From positions 5,580,001 through 5,644,000 of the forward strand of contig JAJUBI010000001.1 of assembly GCA_022419385.1 (NCBI GenBank): DNA of 64,000 bases. The letters are read 5' to 3'. This DNA is from Paraconiothyrium sp. Pb-2020 (lineage: Eukaryota; Ascomycota; Dothideomycetes; Pleosporales; Didymosphaeriaceae). The notes under the pieces are model-generated. The model worked only from the letters and a program-made list of their open reading frames with translations, did no database searches and was not told the DNA's origin. This document shows positions 47,649 to 58,483 of this stretch, piece by piece (within the stretch, counting starts at the first letter, position 1; every line of letters begins with the position of its first letter). The translations under genes and the position numbers were made by a program.

Positions 47649-49571
47649 GTCTTGGGGGGCGGCGCTGCATTCTGGCACCACACGACGGGGCGCCCAACAG
47701 CCAAGCTAGAGATCGACAAAGATTGGCGCTCTGGCCGTCCCACCCGAGGTCGAGACTTGTGGTCAGAGATCTGCAGGGTCCTGCTAGATGTGTGGTAGTC
47801 CCGCTCACTCCCCTCTAGCCGGCGTGCAAGACGTATCACATGGCGACGATTCAGACATCCCTGCCCGGGCGGTGAGCATCGCGACTATCTACTGACGCCG
47901 TTGTTCCGTGCGCAGGGTCCAGTGCATGTGGGTGAGGTCATTGGCGGACAGTGCCATAGTCCCATAGTCTGCCACCAGTGAATGTGAATGTACCTTGCCC
48001 GACTGCGTGCTGGACCGTCGCTCGTCAATACACAGACATCATGGGACCTCTACAGATTGATGTCGTTGAGCGGCTCGTGTGCTCACAGGTATGACGCCCA
48101 TGATGCAAGGCGACGCCGAAGCTGCGGTTCGAGGCTTATTCGGTGGCAAGCGCGACGTCAGATTCGCGGGATAAGGCCGCCGGTGTGCGTGCAGCGGATC
48201 CACATGCAACTTTCACCCAGGCAACGCCTCGCATGGGCAAAGCAAAAGCTCTCTGTTCGCAGCAGCCAGCTGAGGCGGACGTCATACCGTCATACCGCCG
48301 CCCGAAGCAGGTACGATCTGCGTGCTTGACGGCATCGCTAATCTGCTCGCGGCCTAGCGCCTGGTCCCGCCGTTGCGCGCATATGCAGGGCAGCCTCCGT
48401 TCCGCCAGCCCACGCCTTTTGCACCTTCATCTTCGCCCCAACCAACGTCAACAGTGACGCCAAAGTGCCTGGCCAAACTGAGATTCCCATTCTCCTCTCG
48501 CTTCTTGCATCCCGCCTGCGGTTAATCTCCATGGACCCTGCACGCCACATCACCCCCTGACTTCGCACTATACACTGCTCTAGGCACATGTTATGTCATC
48601 CTCGAATCCAACGGGCGTCTATGCTTCACCACCCTCGGGGACAGGTCCTTGCAAGCGAGTCGTGAACAGGATGCACTGTCGGGTCTGCGCTTGAAACCCC
48701 GATCAACAAGAATCCACAGTACCATGGTACCTGCCCGCGATACCTGCCCGTGACTCTCAAGCCCAACATCGACAATCGACCACATGTCAAATGCTCCAGA
48801 ATCTCCTCTTTTGTGAACGCATCGTGCCGTTCGTTGCCGTCTCGCGTTGCGATAGTCCACAATGACGTGGGTGGTGACCGCACGCACTCTGGCCCTCACG
48901 TCAAGCACTCCACTTGCAAGCCGCCAAGCACGTGTAGAAGGTTTCCAGCACTACGGGCACAAATGGCATATGACCATCGCTCATTGGGGTGCGACGGCTG
49001 AGTGCATGTATCTAACTTAGCCTGCGTTTGCTGGCTTTCGAATGCAGAGGCAATGTCGGCCTCCTGCGATTATTGATCATCAGTGCCCTGTCAACCGAAG
49101 CCTAGTGGGCTGCCGACATCATCGTCAGAGTGTCGGACGTGGATTCACTCCCTCTCGCGACGCCCGTCCAACGCCATCTGGCCCGGTATCGGTGCTCCCC
49201 CTGATTCCAACGGTGACGCGCTCTCTCGGTACCCCCAAAATGACCCGCGGGATCCATCTCTCGGGAAAGCTGCTAGTGTGTTTCTGGAACGTGGAATGTA
49301 GATTAGCCCTGTCGTCATGTCTGAGAGGAGTCATGCTCCGATCATTGGCTTGCTCTCAGCGTAGGGCTGAATGTCGTGCCTGGAGAGTTGGGCGACAGCT
49401 GGCGCCCACTCGACTTGAAGAATTTGGTTCCGTCTTTACCTCACCTTTTACGCCTGCTTGAGGCGTCGCTTTAGTCTGCTGCATCTGAAAGTTCAAGAGA
49501 TGATCATTCATGGACTAAACACAAGGGTATATACAAGAAGCTAACACATCACTGAAGGAACCGATTCCAAC
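47649..49571. other. 1.9-kb intergenic stretch, no gene recognised
   Basis: Frames at 47988-48329, 48591-48908 and 49042-49461 have no feature. The right end is the 3' side of the lipase gene. Confidence 0.5.
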
Positions 49572-50607
49572 CTACGAGAGAACCTCCACCATTCGCTTCG
49601 CTTTCAGATCGAACAATCCATCGCAAGCGGAGATTTTGTTAAAGTACCACAAATGCGCCGGGATATCCATACCACCGTTGTCACCCTTAGGAACCACTTT
49701 GACATCCTGCGGCGTCACGTCCACCTGGTTACCAGTGGTGATATAATACTCCGGCTGGACATGCGCATATGGCATCAAGAACGGGACGCTCGGCGGTAGT
49801 GTTGGGACAACATCATCCTTGTGCACGACGCGGAAGTTTTCTCCTTTGTCCGTTCCGCTCAAGAACGTCGCCCACTCCTCATTTCCAGACCTCGGGGATC
49901 CGTACGTGTAGAGGTCCACTGGAATATCAATCCTGCGTAGTGCAGCTGCACCAATAGTAGCCATGGCGCCACCAAGGCTATGGCCCGTTATAACGACTTT
50001 GAAGTCTGGGAACTCAGCTTGCGCTGCTTGGACGGCCTTGATGACACCGTCTTGCACTTCGTTCCATGATTCCAGAAACCCGCTGTGTGCTCGGCAGCCC
50101 GAGCAGAAGATTTTTACGTCTTCCATCTGAAAATCGATGTTGGCTACCCAGTTATCGATGCTCTTGGAGCCACGGAAAGCGATTACAATCAGCTTGTTAG
50201 TCGTGTCCGTGCTCACGAAGCCGGTTGCATCAGTCTTTGCCGAGCTGTCGAGACTGTCAGCCTTTGCTCATAATCAAGCATACCTTGCGTTTCTGTCTTA
50301 CTTCTCAAACTCAGTCAGCGTATTCGTATCCGCTGCCTGGACATTGGCACAATTCCCCTCAACACAAGTCACCTTTGTGTCGGTACTGTTGTTGTTTTCC
50401 TGGCAGTACGCCGCCGCAGCATACTGCTCAAAGAAAGATAGCTTGTCGAAGATCTCAGTTGAAACAGTGTCGTCTGCGAATAGGTGAGCCTCGCTTGAAC
50501 GTAGTAAAGTGTCGACACGGCATACCTCGCACCTCCACAGGCGCCGCGTATCCTAACCCACTCAAGCTACCAAGCGCCAGCAGTACCACAGACCTTGGGA
50601 AAACCAT
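49572..50607 (-). CDS. Secreted class-3 lipase
   Basis: Extracellular lipase or feruloyl-esterase-like enzyme of the fungal class-3 family (alpha/beta hydrolase), 308 residues. Exons on the minus strand are 50607-50526, 50473-50302 and 50244-49572. A signal peptide is clear (MVFPRSVVLLALGSLSGLGYA). Introns are 52 and 57 nt; in intron 2 a second AG, eight bases after the first, is the one that gives a continuous frame (LTEFENSAKTDATGF). The nucleophile is S174 in GHSLGG; candidate triad partners are the Asp in HKDDVVP and the His in AHLWYF. The oxyanion region is VIAFRGSKS. Cys pairs in exon 2 (AAYCQEN, VTCVEGNC) fit the family disulfides. It is the first of four minus-strand hydrolase-family genes. 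Confidence 0.94.
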
Positions 50608-51677
50608 ATCTTCTAAAAACGCTTAATTTATATATAGAATGTATCACCGCACTATCAAAATGCCCAAACTGCCAAAAAGGGAAACGGCTCGCGCGAGAAT
50701 TGAAGAAAGCAATGTCAAATGAGTGTATGAAGGAAAGATCGTGGTAAGAACGCACAAAGCGCACACGACCAGGCGCCCTCCCATTCTTTAACAATATCAG
50801 CCAGACAAAGTCCGTAAAACATGGTGAGGGTACAATCTCCGCCACTGCGACTAGGCGAGGCTGGTGGGGCGGCGCGTGCGCAGCGTATTACATTGCGAGC
50901 TCCGACACAAGCCTCAGGTCAACATGTTTGAAGCGCTTAGCCGCCTCTTTATCGGCAGGACGTAGCTGCATATAGAGGACGTTCCGCTTGGTTGGGTGGT
51001 GCCTGTTCATCCAGTTCCCCGCAGTATGCGTGCCCGATACGACAAAGAGTTACCATAGGTAGTGGCAACCTGGTACCGAGACTGCGTTCAGACAATATAC
51101 TATCTGAAAGTCTAGGCAAACATGCATGTTTGCCTTTCCCTCGTATACAGGTCCGCAACCGGGGCCGACTATACATGGTGTGGGTGAGCATACGGATATT
51201 CGGGTCAGCATTGCACAGGATGCTCCCCAGACCCCACCGGTACGAGCTCTGTCTCGACACAACTAAACCGCTTGTATGACTCGCCCTTTGCGGAACACTT
51301 GCGGAACACATGATCAATTCAGAGAACCGGTAGGATCAGAGGTACCATTTCGCCTTCTGCGGAGTTGCGACGTCGACGTGTTGGTGAGGGCTTCGGAGCT
51401 GCGCCACGTCGGACTTCGTTCTCAACTCCAGACTACCGACCTCACGCGGCGCGGTTTCCATTTTCGAATTGAAGTGTTTCAGTTGCAAGTGTGGAGCTTA
51501 ATTTGGGTGCACACAAATCGTCTGCATTGCTCGCACGCGATGCACGTCAAGTCACTGAGCATACCAACACCAGCCCGAATGTAGTCAGAGCAAAGTAACT
51601 ATATATAGAACTCATTCGAGACGCTGCCAGTATACTTGACAATGCTCTTACGAACCCCATGACTTTCTCGTTTTCCT
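50608..51677. other. Intergenic between lipase and S1/P1 nuclease
   Basis: Promoter side of the lipase and 3' side of the nuclease. An AT-rich TATATATA lies only 22 bp before the lipase ATG, too close to be a convincing TATA box. No gene is seen. Confidence 0.5.
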
Positions 51678-52891
51678 TCAGTGCTTGTGCTTGTCGCATC
51701 CGCACCCGCCTCCATACGCCTCCCTCGCCAGCTGCGCCTTACTCGGCCTGTTAGCCGGGGGCAACGGCGCGGCCATCGCCATACGTGAGACTAGTTCCTC
51801 AGATTGACCCTCCAGGTCCCTCTTCGCAATGTTCGCACTGTAGATCTTGTTCAACCAGTCCGCCAAACGATACCCACCCTTCGCAATCTGCAGCTCCACA
51901 GTTGGAATGACCTTGTTGTAGTATGTTGGGTAGAGATCGCCTGTCTGAAGTGCAGCGACGCCGTTGGGCATGACGACGGAGCAGACGAGGGCGTTGGCGT
52001 CAGTGGCCCAGGCGGTAGCAGAGGTCACGGCGTCGTTGATGTTGGATTTGGAGACCCAGGAGCTGGCGAGAGACTTGTACGATCCCGAGTCAATGGATGC
52101 AATGAGCGTTTTGGCCCAGGATTGCGCGTCAGTGAGGGCGCTGCCGCCGACTTTCTTTTCCGGGATGTACGTGTCCCAGTCCGAGTGGAGGTTGTCGTTG
52201 GCGTAGCCGTTCTGTACGAGTCAATGATTAGGTCCATCGAGGAGGGCGGACAATGGTGAAAGGTACAACGGGGTGGGCGCACTTACGAACGTGACTTTAA
52301 TGTCGTTGCCTCCGGTTTCAAGAGCTTCATCATGGAGGGGCTGAGTGATATCGCCGAGCAGATGAACTAGAAATTTGAGCGCCTCTGCTGTGTTGGCGGT
52401 GGAAAGCCTTGCGTCGGCAACACGCTGGGTGTAATTGGAGATTGCAGAGATCGAGCATCCAGAGCTGGTACAATCACGGGCGTAGTTGACGTTGCAGCTC
52501 GAAGGTGGGCTGTCATTCGCATCGATGTAGTGATACGGTGCACTGAACTTTCCGGCAGTTGTGGACCGGTATGTATCCGCCCATGAGGCAATATTGGCCA
52601 GATAAGACGTAGATGTATCGGATAGAACGCTCTTTGCCCTTTGACTTTTATCAGTCTCCCATGAAACCACGTGGTGGGAGTTCGTAGTTTAGCTGAGACT
52701 TACCAGGCCTCTGTAGCGTCGGTCAGGTAGTTCTGAGCAATGTAACTGATGTGAAGGTCAGCTGATTGGTCAAATCATCGGTCTGAAACAAGATATACGC
52801 ACGCGACAGTCGCATGGCCTAGCGTTCCCCAGGCACTAGCGCCTTTCAGAGCCGCGAGCCCTACGAGCACAGAAGTCGTAGGAGTGTACAT
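51678..52891 (-). CDS. Secreted S1/P1-type zinc nuclease
   Basis: Extracellular single-strand-specific nuclease/3'-nucleotidase of the S1/P1 family, 338 residues. Exons on the minus strand are 52891-52803, 52745-52704, 52638-52287 and 52211-51678. The signal peptide (MYTPTTSVLVGLAALKGASA) is followed directly by WGTLGH, so the mature N-terminal Trp that ligates zinc is conserved. Further zinc and active-site blocks: HYIDAND, LLGDITQPLHDE, GGNDI, then NLHSDWDT in exon 4. Cys pairs (SCNVNYARDC, SSGC) fit family disulfides. Intron 1 uses a GTGCGT donor; intron 2 ends in AAG, the only acceptor giving TEAWAKSVLSD. The last residues, GGCGCDKHKH, form an odd Cys/His/Lys tail not typical of the family. 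A TATA box lies 59 bp upstream. Confidence 0.94.
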
Positions 52892-52949
52892 ATCCAATAA
52901 GCTTATCGATCGACTTAGGACCTTGATGGCCACTTGGCAAAAGCTTGAG

Positions 52950-52957
52950 TATATATA
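52950..52957 (-). promoter_or_regulatory. TATA box of the S1/P1 nuclease gene
   Basis: TATATATA ending 59 bp before the ATG at 52891, inside an AT-rich window. Position and match are good for a core promoter; seen by motif only. Confidence 0.45.
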
Positions 52958-53460
52958 CACAGCTTCTCGTCTCGTAGAGGCGTTGTACGATGCGGTGAGT
53001 CCCTATCAATCAAATTGTTAGCCATATGTCGAGCCAATCGCGGCCCGAGTCAAGCGCATGATGTTCCATGGACTACGCGTACTAAACAATACCTGCCTAA
53101 TTTGGCTATCCTCATCCGATCCCTTGGCAAATAGAAAGCTCCGTCGAGCCCACGATATCTATTGTGTGACTGGATGCTAAACTTGATGTTGTTTGGCTTC
53201 GTTTGTAGCAAGGAAATTGGTCCCGCGGCAATAACATGGCGAACGCCATGCGGTATTGGCTCTTCAGGTGCTGCAAAACACTGTAGGACTAAGCAGTATA
53301 GAAGCCTTCGGACAAATCAAGACCGACGTTGGTAATCTATTCATGAAGGGTATCTCCGCAGACTGGCGCGCACTAATTAACGGGCGGTCCCGATGCTGCA
53401 TCCAGAATAACTACAGGCAACGACAAGTAAGACCTGCCTATGACAGGTATTCAATACCGG
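52958..53460. other. Intergenic upstream of the nuclease
   Basis: Promoter of the nuclease and 3' side of the next gene. The plus-strand frame at 53256-53582 is judged random. Confidence 0.5.
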
Positions 53461-54471
53461 TTACTCTTCTTTCAACACATCGGCGACCCAATCGACGGCC
53501 TCTTTGGCCTCCCGCAATCCGTACGGGTACGTTAGGACGAAGCAATGCATTTGCTTTTCCCAGTGCAGCCACTGCCCTGTGACACCGTTTTCTTCGAGCT
53601 GCTTCCTAAACAGTATGCCGTCCGGGGAAAGAAGGTCGTAGCCCGCAGTGATGCCATGTACGTGTACTCCGTATTTCGTGAGTAAAGAGATATCCGCATT
53701 GACGGGCGACACTCTTCTGTCGGTAGGGTCCCAATCTCCACACCAGGCTTGGGCGGTCGACTTGACAAACTTGACCGTAAGCATAGGATCGTTCTTCTGC
53801 GTCTTCTTGATGTCTGGGTTGTTGCGGGTGAGATCAGTCGAGGGGCATGTCGCGAAGATGGCTACAGGATGCGGTGCGCTCTTTGTTTCCACATCCACGT
53901 TCTGGTCATCTTCTCGCAAGGCTTCGAGGATCAACGAGAGGACAATGTTGCCTCCCGAAGAGTCGCCCGCCAGTATGATCTTTTCGCCCAGCTCTTCCGC
54001 CGTTGTCATGATTTCGCGATAGAAGCGCATGAGCCATGGAAATGCATCGGGTGCTGGATTGTGGGGTGCGAGTGGGTATGACACAAGCGAAACAGTTGTG
54101 CCAGGCACGTCCTGGGCCATCCTCGAACACATGCCCCAGTGCTGGGACGAAGGTGGTGTCTGCCACCCACCGCCGCCAAAATAGTATATGCGCCTCTTCG
54201 TAGTGGACTCCGATGGTTCCTTCGCTATTATGTCGTATACATGGATATCGCACACTACTCGGTGAGTGACATTGCATCTTTTAGTTCCGATTGGCGACGG
54301 CTTGATCTCCATTGAGCCCTTCGGTCGGGAATGTCCTGATCGTCCGATGTGATTGTGGAAGGGGCGAAGGAGACACTGCAGCAGGAACATAAGCATGGAG
54401 CGGTCATGGCGTGTCGTGACCCGGATGGTCGAGTCCTTCGTAGACGCCTCTACCGTGGGTCTCGTCGCCAT
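53461..54471 (-). CDS. HSL-type alpha/beta hydrolase (carboxylesterase/deacetylase)
   Basis: Intronless 336-residue esterase of the hormone-sensitive-lipase (alpha/beta hydrolase-3) group, which cleaves short acyl esters of sterols, secondary metabolites or xenobiotics. The nucleophile elbow is GDSSGGN; later come the likely acid in TAGYDLLSPDG and the His in KQMHCFVL. The oxyanion motif reads YYFGGGGWQ in place of the usual HGGG. No signal peptide is evident. The N-terminal region (DRSMLMFLLQCLLRPFHNHIG) is moderately hydrophobic and may touch membranes. Stop TAA at 53461-53463. It lies between the nuclease and the pepsin-like gene, all on the same strand. Confidence 0.9.
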   Translation of the reverse strand: MATRPTVEASTKDSTIRVTTRHDRSMLMFLLQCLLRPFHNHIGRSGHSRPKGSMEIKPSPIGTKRCNVTHRVVCDIHVYDIIAKEPSESTTKRRIYYFGGGGWQTPPSSQHWGMCSRMAQDVPGTTVSLVSYPLAPHNPAPDAFPWLMRFYREIMTTAEELGEKIILAGDSSGGNIVLSLILEALREDDQNVDVETKSAPHPVAIFATCPSTDLTRNNPDIKKTQKNDPMLTVKFVKSTAQAWCGDWDPTDRRVSPVNADISLLTKYGVHVHGITAGYDLLSPDGILFRKQLEENGVTGQWLHWEKQMHCFVLTYPYGLREAKEAVDWVADVLKEE

Positions 54472-55187
54472 GTTGGCTGATGTGTGGCAGGTTAGCAGGG
54501 GGAAAGGGTGAAGGAAATATGCAGTTAAAAAAGTGGTTTATCAACCAGCTCGATCCTTCAGCCACCACATCTCGACATTCCAATGGTGTTGCACAGGTAG
54601 CGACACGGCGCAGGGAAGCGCGTCATGTCGGTTTTGGTGAAAAAAAGGAGCCATGACGTATTAGCGCAAGCCACTCGTCAAGGCGCCCAGTATCTTGGTC
54701 TCTGCAATGTGAAAGACTGAATGCAGGCGCACGAGGCTGCTTATAGACTTTCAGGCGCAGTATCTACGATACGGACGGATGGTGTGTGCCGCAAGGATCA
54801 CGATGACATTAGACGGTAGATCTATTGACCGGGTTGATGGCATGCATGCGCCAGGGTTTCGCCAAGACATCTGTGTTTAGCCTGGTGGCACCACATGTTT
54901 AATCGGAACGAGATTGACTAGGCTAGGTATGATCCGATGTCTAACTCATAAATTCCCATTCATACCAATATTAAAATATTCATACTACAGGCAGAGTTTG
55001 CTGAATGTGCGCGTCGCTAGGAGAAACTGTCACTCTAGCACGACACCACTACCTGAAAGGCATGACCCATCTTTGATGAAATTGGAAATGCGTTGACCGC
55101 TATGTGATGTAAGATATCTACAACGAAATGAAGTGAGTGCTAACAATAGCAGCTCGGGTATAAAACTCCAAACCAGTCTCTCGATGC
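54472..55187. other. Intergenic, no gene recognised
   Basis: Promoter side of the alpha/beta hydrolase and 3' side of the pepsin-like gene. Nothing else is seen. Confidence 0.5.
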
Positions 55188-56710
55188 TCATCGCTTCTTC
55201 CAGAAAAAAGGCGTTGCGCTCTTCGGCGGCGGGTCAAACTCCATGACCTCCTCGACCTCGAACTGCGCCATCTTTGCCGCCTTTCTGCCCTCCTCGGCCC
55301 GCTTCTCGATCCTGCGTTCTGCGACTCTCCGCCTGCAGCTCGCTACAAAACAGTACACGCAGATGCCGATGCCGATGCCGCCCAGTATGCCTCCGACTAT
55401 CGCACCGATGAGGCCTTGTTTGACGAAAGCGCCCTGGTTGGGCCGCTGGTAGGCGGTGGGTGTGGATCCAGGGCAGAACGGTGTGGGCATCACCATGTTG
55501 TTCTTCTGTACGGCGGTTGCGAGGAAAAAGGACTGTTTCTCAAAATCGGCCATAAGGTAGATTTGTGTGAGAAAGGCAGTTGAAAGGTAGAAGGGCTCCT
55601 TCGAGTCTTTGGCACGGGACTGGATGGGCGTAATGTTCGATGCGTTCACGAGGACCTCTGGTGGGATCGTGACTTGGAAGCCGTCCTCAAGAACAATCGT
55701 AAGACTGCCGTTGAAAACGTTCTTGAGTTTGAGCGAGTTGTCGCCCCAAGTGTTGTCCTCTTCGGCGTCGAGGTGCGAGATGAAGTTCTGTGTTATTTCG
55801 TAGGGCAGTGAAAGCGGGTACTGATCGGTTGTGATTTCGGCGTCGAAGGCGTCGGGGCGGGAGGACATGGAAGGGAAGGCGACGGTGTCGAAGAGGGAGA
55901 CGTTGGAGTTTGCATTGTTGGTCTCGGAAACGATCATGTCTTTCACGCGGACGCTCAGTTGGTTCGTGCCGGCGGCGCTCATGGCGTATTTGTGGACGGG
56001 GTCGACGAAGCGACCTGCGTCGTAGCCACCGAAAACGTTGCTTCCGTTGACCTTACCTCCGGCTCGGTCGAAGCCTTGGCCGATGTATAGCGAGTACATC
56101 TTGCCGCATATCTGATTGCTTGCCGCAAGGTTGTCAAGCACGGTCGATGAGGAGCCCATGCCCACAACTCCGGGTACTGTTGAACCCTCTTCTACAACTT
56201 CCACAGTGAAGTTATCGATCAGGGTTTGCCAAGCGCCATCTGTTTCGAAGTAATGCGTGTATAAGCGAAGCGTGTCTTGACCAAAGAAGGAATCATCGAA
56301 TGTGCTGTTAGGTGCAGTGTCCAACGTCTGGTAGTCCTTGTCCTCGGAAAAGCTGAATCAGATGTAAGCAAGCGCTGGGGAAGCTCAGAACAGAGAGTGT
56401 AGACGTACGAGGTTGAGTCTCTTGAGGCAAAGAAGCCACCAGTCGATTCCTTGCAGTTTTTCAAAGTGCTGTTTCCATCGCAATATGTGCTTGCGCCGAA
56501 GGAGGTTTGATTTTGAGTCAATGACGGCCAAAGACTGTGGTTCTGTGCCGGTGTCCCTACACCAACGAAGGATCCATACTGGAAGTTATCCGTCAAGTGG
56601 GTTACCCTCTTGTGGATATCGACGTAGATCGGGGGTATTGAACAATTAAAAGCAAGCGATGACTGAGCAAACAGCACGGCTGCGGAGAGATGAAAAGCCA
56701 GCGACGCCAT
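55188..56710 (-). CDS. Membrane-anchored pepsin-fold protein, catalytic Asp sites degenerate
   Basis: 488-residue protein with the pepsin (A1 aspartic protease) fold. Exons on the minus strand are 56710-56409 and 56352-55188; the 56-nt intron joins RDSTS to FSEDKDYQ. Parts: signal peptide (MASLAFHLSAAVLFAQSSLA); lumenal domain with many N-glycosylation sites (for example NCS, NQT, NST, NGS); membrane helix near residues 425-450 (GLIGAIVGGILGGIGIGICV) and a basic cytosolic tail (CRRRVAERRIEKR). Flap-like and Cys features are kept (YGSFVGVGTPAQ, ICGKMYSLYIG, GSNVFGGYD). Where DTG should stand after VGVGTPAQNHSLW the sequence reads PSLTQN, and the second site reads DAEITTDQ instead of D-S/T-G. 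It is therefore probably not an active protease. Relatives with the same loss are, I believe, common in Pezizomycotina. Confidence 0.85.
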
Positions 56711-58483
56711 GTCGAAGAAGCAGCAACAACGCTCGAGTCCAGCAAGCGGTGTGTTGAAGAGTCTGAGGGAGTATCCGGAATGCACGAAGTTGTGTAAAGA
56801 CACAGAACAGCCAGCGTCGTCAGGTGGAGGCGAACAGTGTCGGCAGGAATCTCACCTGTAAGCAACGACCTGCAGAAGGCAAAGCGGTATCTTTGTAGCC
56901 CTCTACATGGTCACTAGCTCGGGAGCTAAGATTTGCCATCCTCACTGCGACCAGTCAGACGCATCTGCTGCTATTCTTGCGCTTGTGGAGTAGTACATGC
57001 AGGCAATTCTTAGCGGCGAAGTAGAGCCTCGAACGGGCGAGCGAATAGCTGTCGGGCGGCAGCTGACGCCTCTGTGGGATGGTCATTCCCCACCGTTGGG
57101 ATGGCGTGGGCGCTTGGAACAGGCGGCGGAGGATGGAAAATTCATGATCCCTTCCGGCGCAAGGGTGCTGGTCGATTGGTAGGAGGCGATTGGTCAGGCG
57201 CTGATTGAGGTACCAAAATAGATCATGCCCCAGCGTCTACCGAAAATCTACGATTGGCTTCGCTACCCGTTAGGGCCCTTCTGGTAAGACACTGCAGCTG
57301 GGTCTTTCAATCCTCCATGCACTTTGTCCATGTACCCAGACCGTCCGGTCACTCATCGGCCTGTCTCCAAGCTTTGGATGAAGCACCCTTGGACACTAGC
57401 CGCTCTCTGCAATCTTCTCCCCACAGCTGCAATATATCAGTTTTACAAAGTTCGGTCAGCATCCGAAAGTAGATGCCTCCGCATCCAGAATAACGCGGGA
57501 ACAACAATCCCGAATGCACCTGTGAGGCGTTTCCCACGTAACTGTGGACGCTGCAGTGTTCTCTTTCCTCACTGGTCGATTGAAGGCAAATGCTTCAGTG
57601 ATGTGGCATGTGGAGTACAGCGCAAGGGCGTTCTCCGTCGCGGTCTAGCGGCTTGTGCTCTGGCGCTTACAAGGGATCCTATGGCTTTGTGGAGGAGATC
57701 CCACAACGTTCCGAGCGAGCTTCGGCTGGAGCAGGCAAGCGACTGGAAGTGGGCCTGTCATCGGTTGCGCTCCCCGGTCGCCATCTCCAAGCAGCCAAGA
57801 AAGACGCGCGCGTCGAGCTGACCTCCAAGCTGTCGAGATAACGCATCATGTTAGTTCCGGTAGTGCATCGCTGATCCTTCATATAGCTGCGACGATACCT
57901 CCATGGCGTGGGAGTTATACTTAGAAGCCATATGGGAGGAGTGATCTGCTTAAGCACGTTGTAACGCTTGGTGTGTGATGCTTTAGTAGAAGATCCGGAC
58001 AATCTTTCCGATTAGCTACGACGCGGCAAGACAAGTGCTGAGCGGCAAAGGGCGTGGAAGAAGGCGTTAAGGCACCCTACTCAAATGTACCTTCAAGGGC
58101 TGAGTATAAGCAGATGACGCAGTCTTCAACATGCAGTAATCTTGTGCCGTGTACGATTCTACGACACTTATCAATCAAACCTGATTGGACTGTCCAAGCG
58201 ATATTCACCGTACATTGTAGATATATACAGTGTATAGCTGTCCGAAATATCCGGCCCCCTCACACACTGTCGTCCGTCCTCCACTAGAGCCTTACGGAAA
58301 GATGATGATACGCTTCACGACGCTTTAAACGCATATGCAATACTTGCCCATAAACGGCATCTTGCGCCAATCTCCCGTATCCGTCCTGGGCTCCAGCCAG
58401 CGCTTGAATCAATGTAACGCCGTCGTGACCTCGCCTTACGCCATGCTATACAGTAACGATATAAAAGCGACACATGAAGATAT
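56711..58483. other. 1.8-kb intergenic stretch, no gene recognised
   Basis: A plus-strand frame at 57324-57821 (165 codons) is Arg/Cys-rich with no domain. The right end is the 3' side of the CAF-1 gene. Nothing else is supported. Confidence 0.5.

Noticed and set aside
50629..50636. TATATATA before the lipase
   Set aside because: Only 22 bp from the ATG, which leaves no room for a normal transcription start and leader.
57324..57821. 165-codon plus-strand frame between the pepsin-like gene and CAC1
   Set aside because: Arg/Cys-rich, no domain, overlapped by other open frames.
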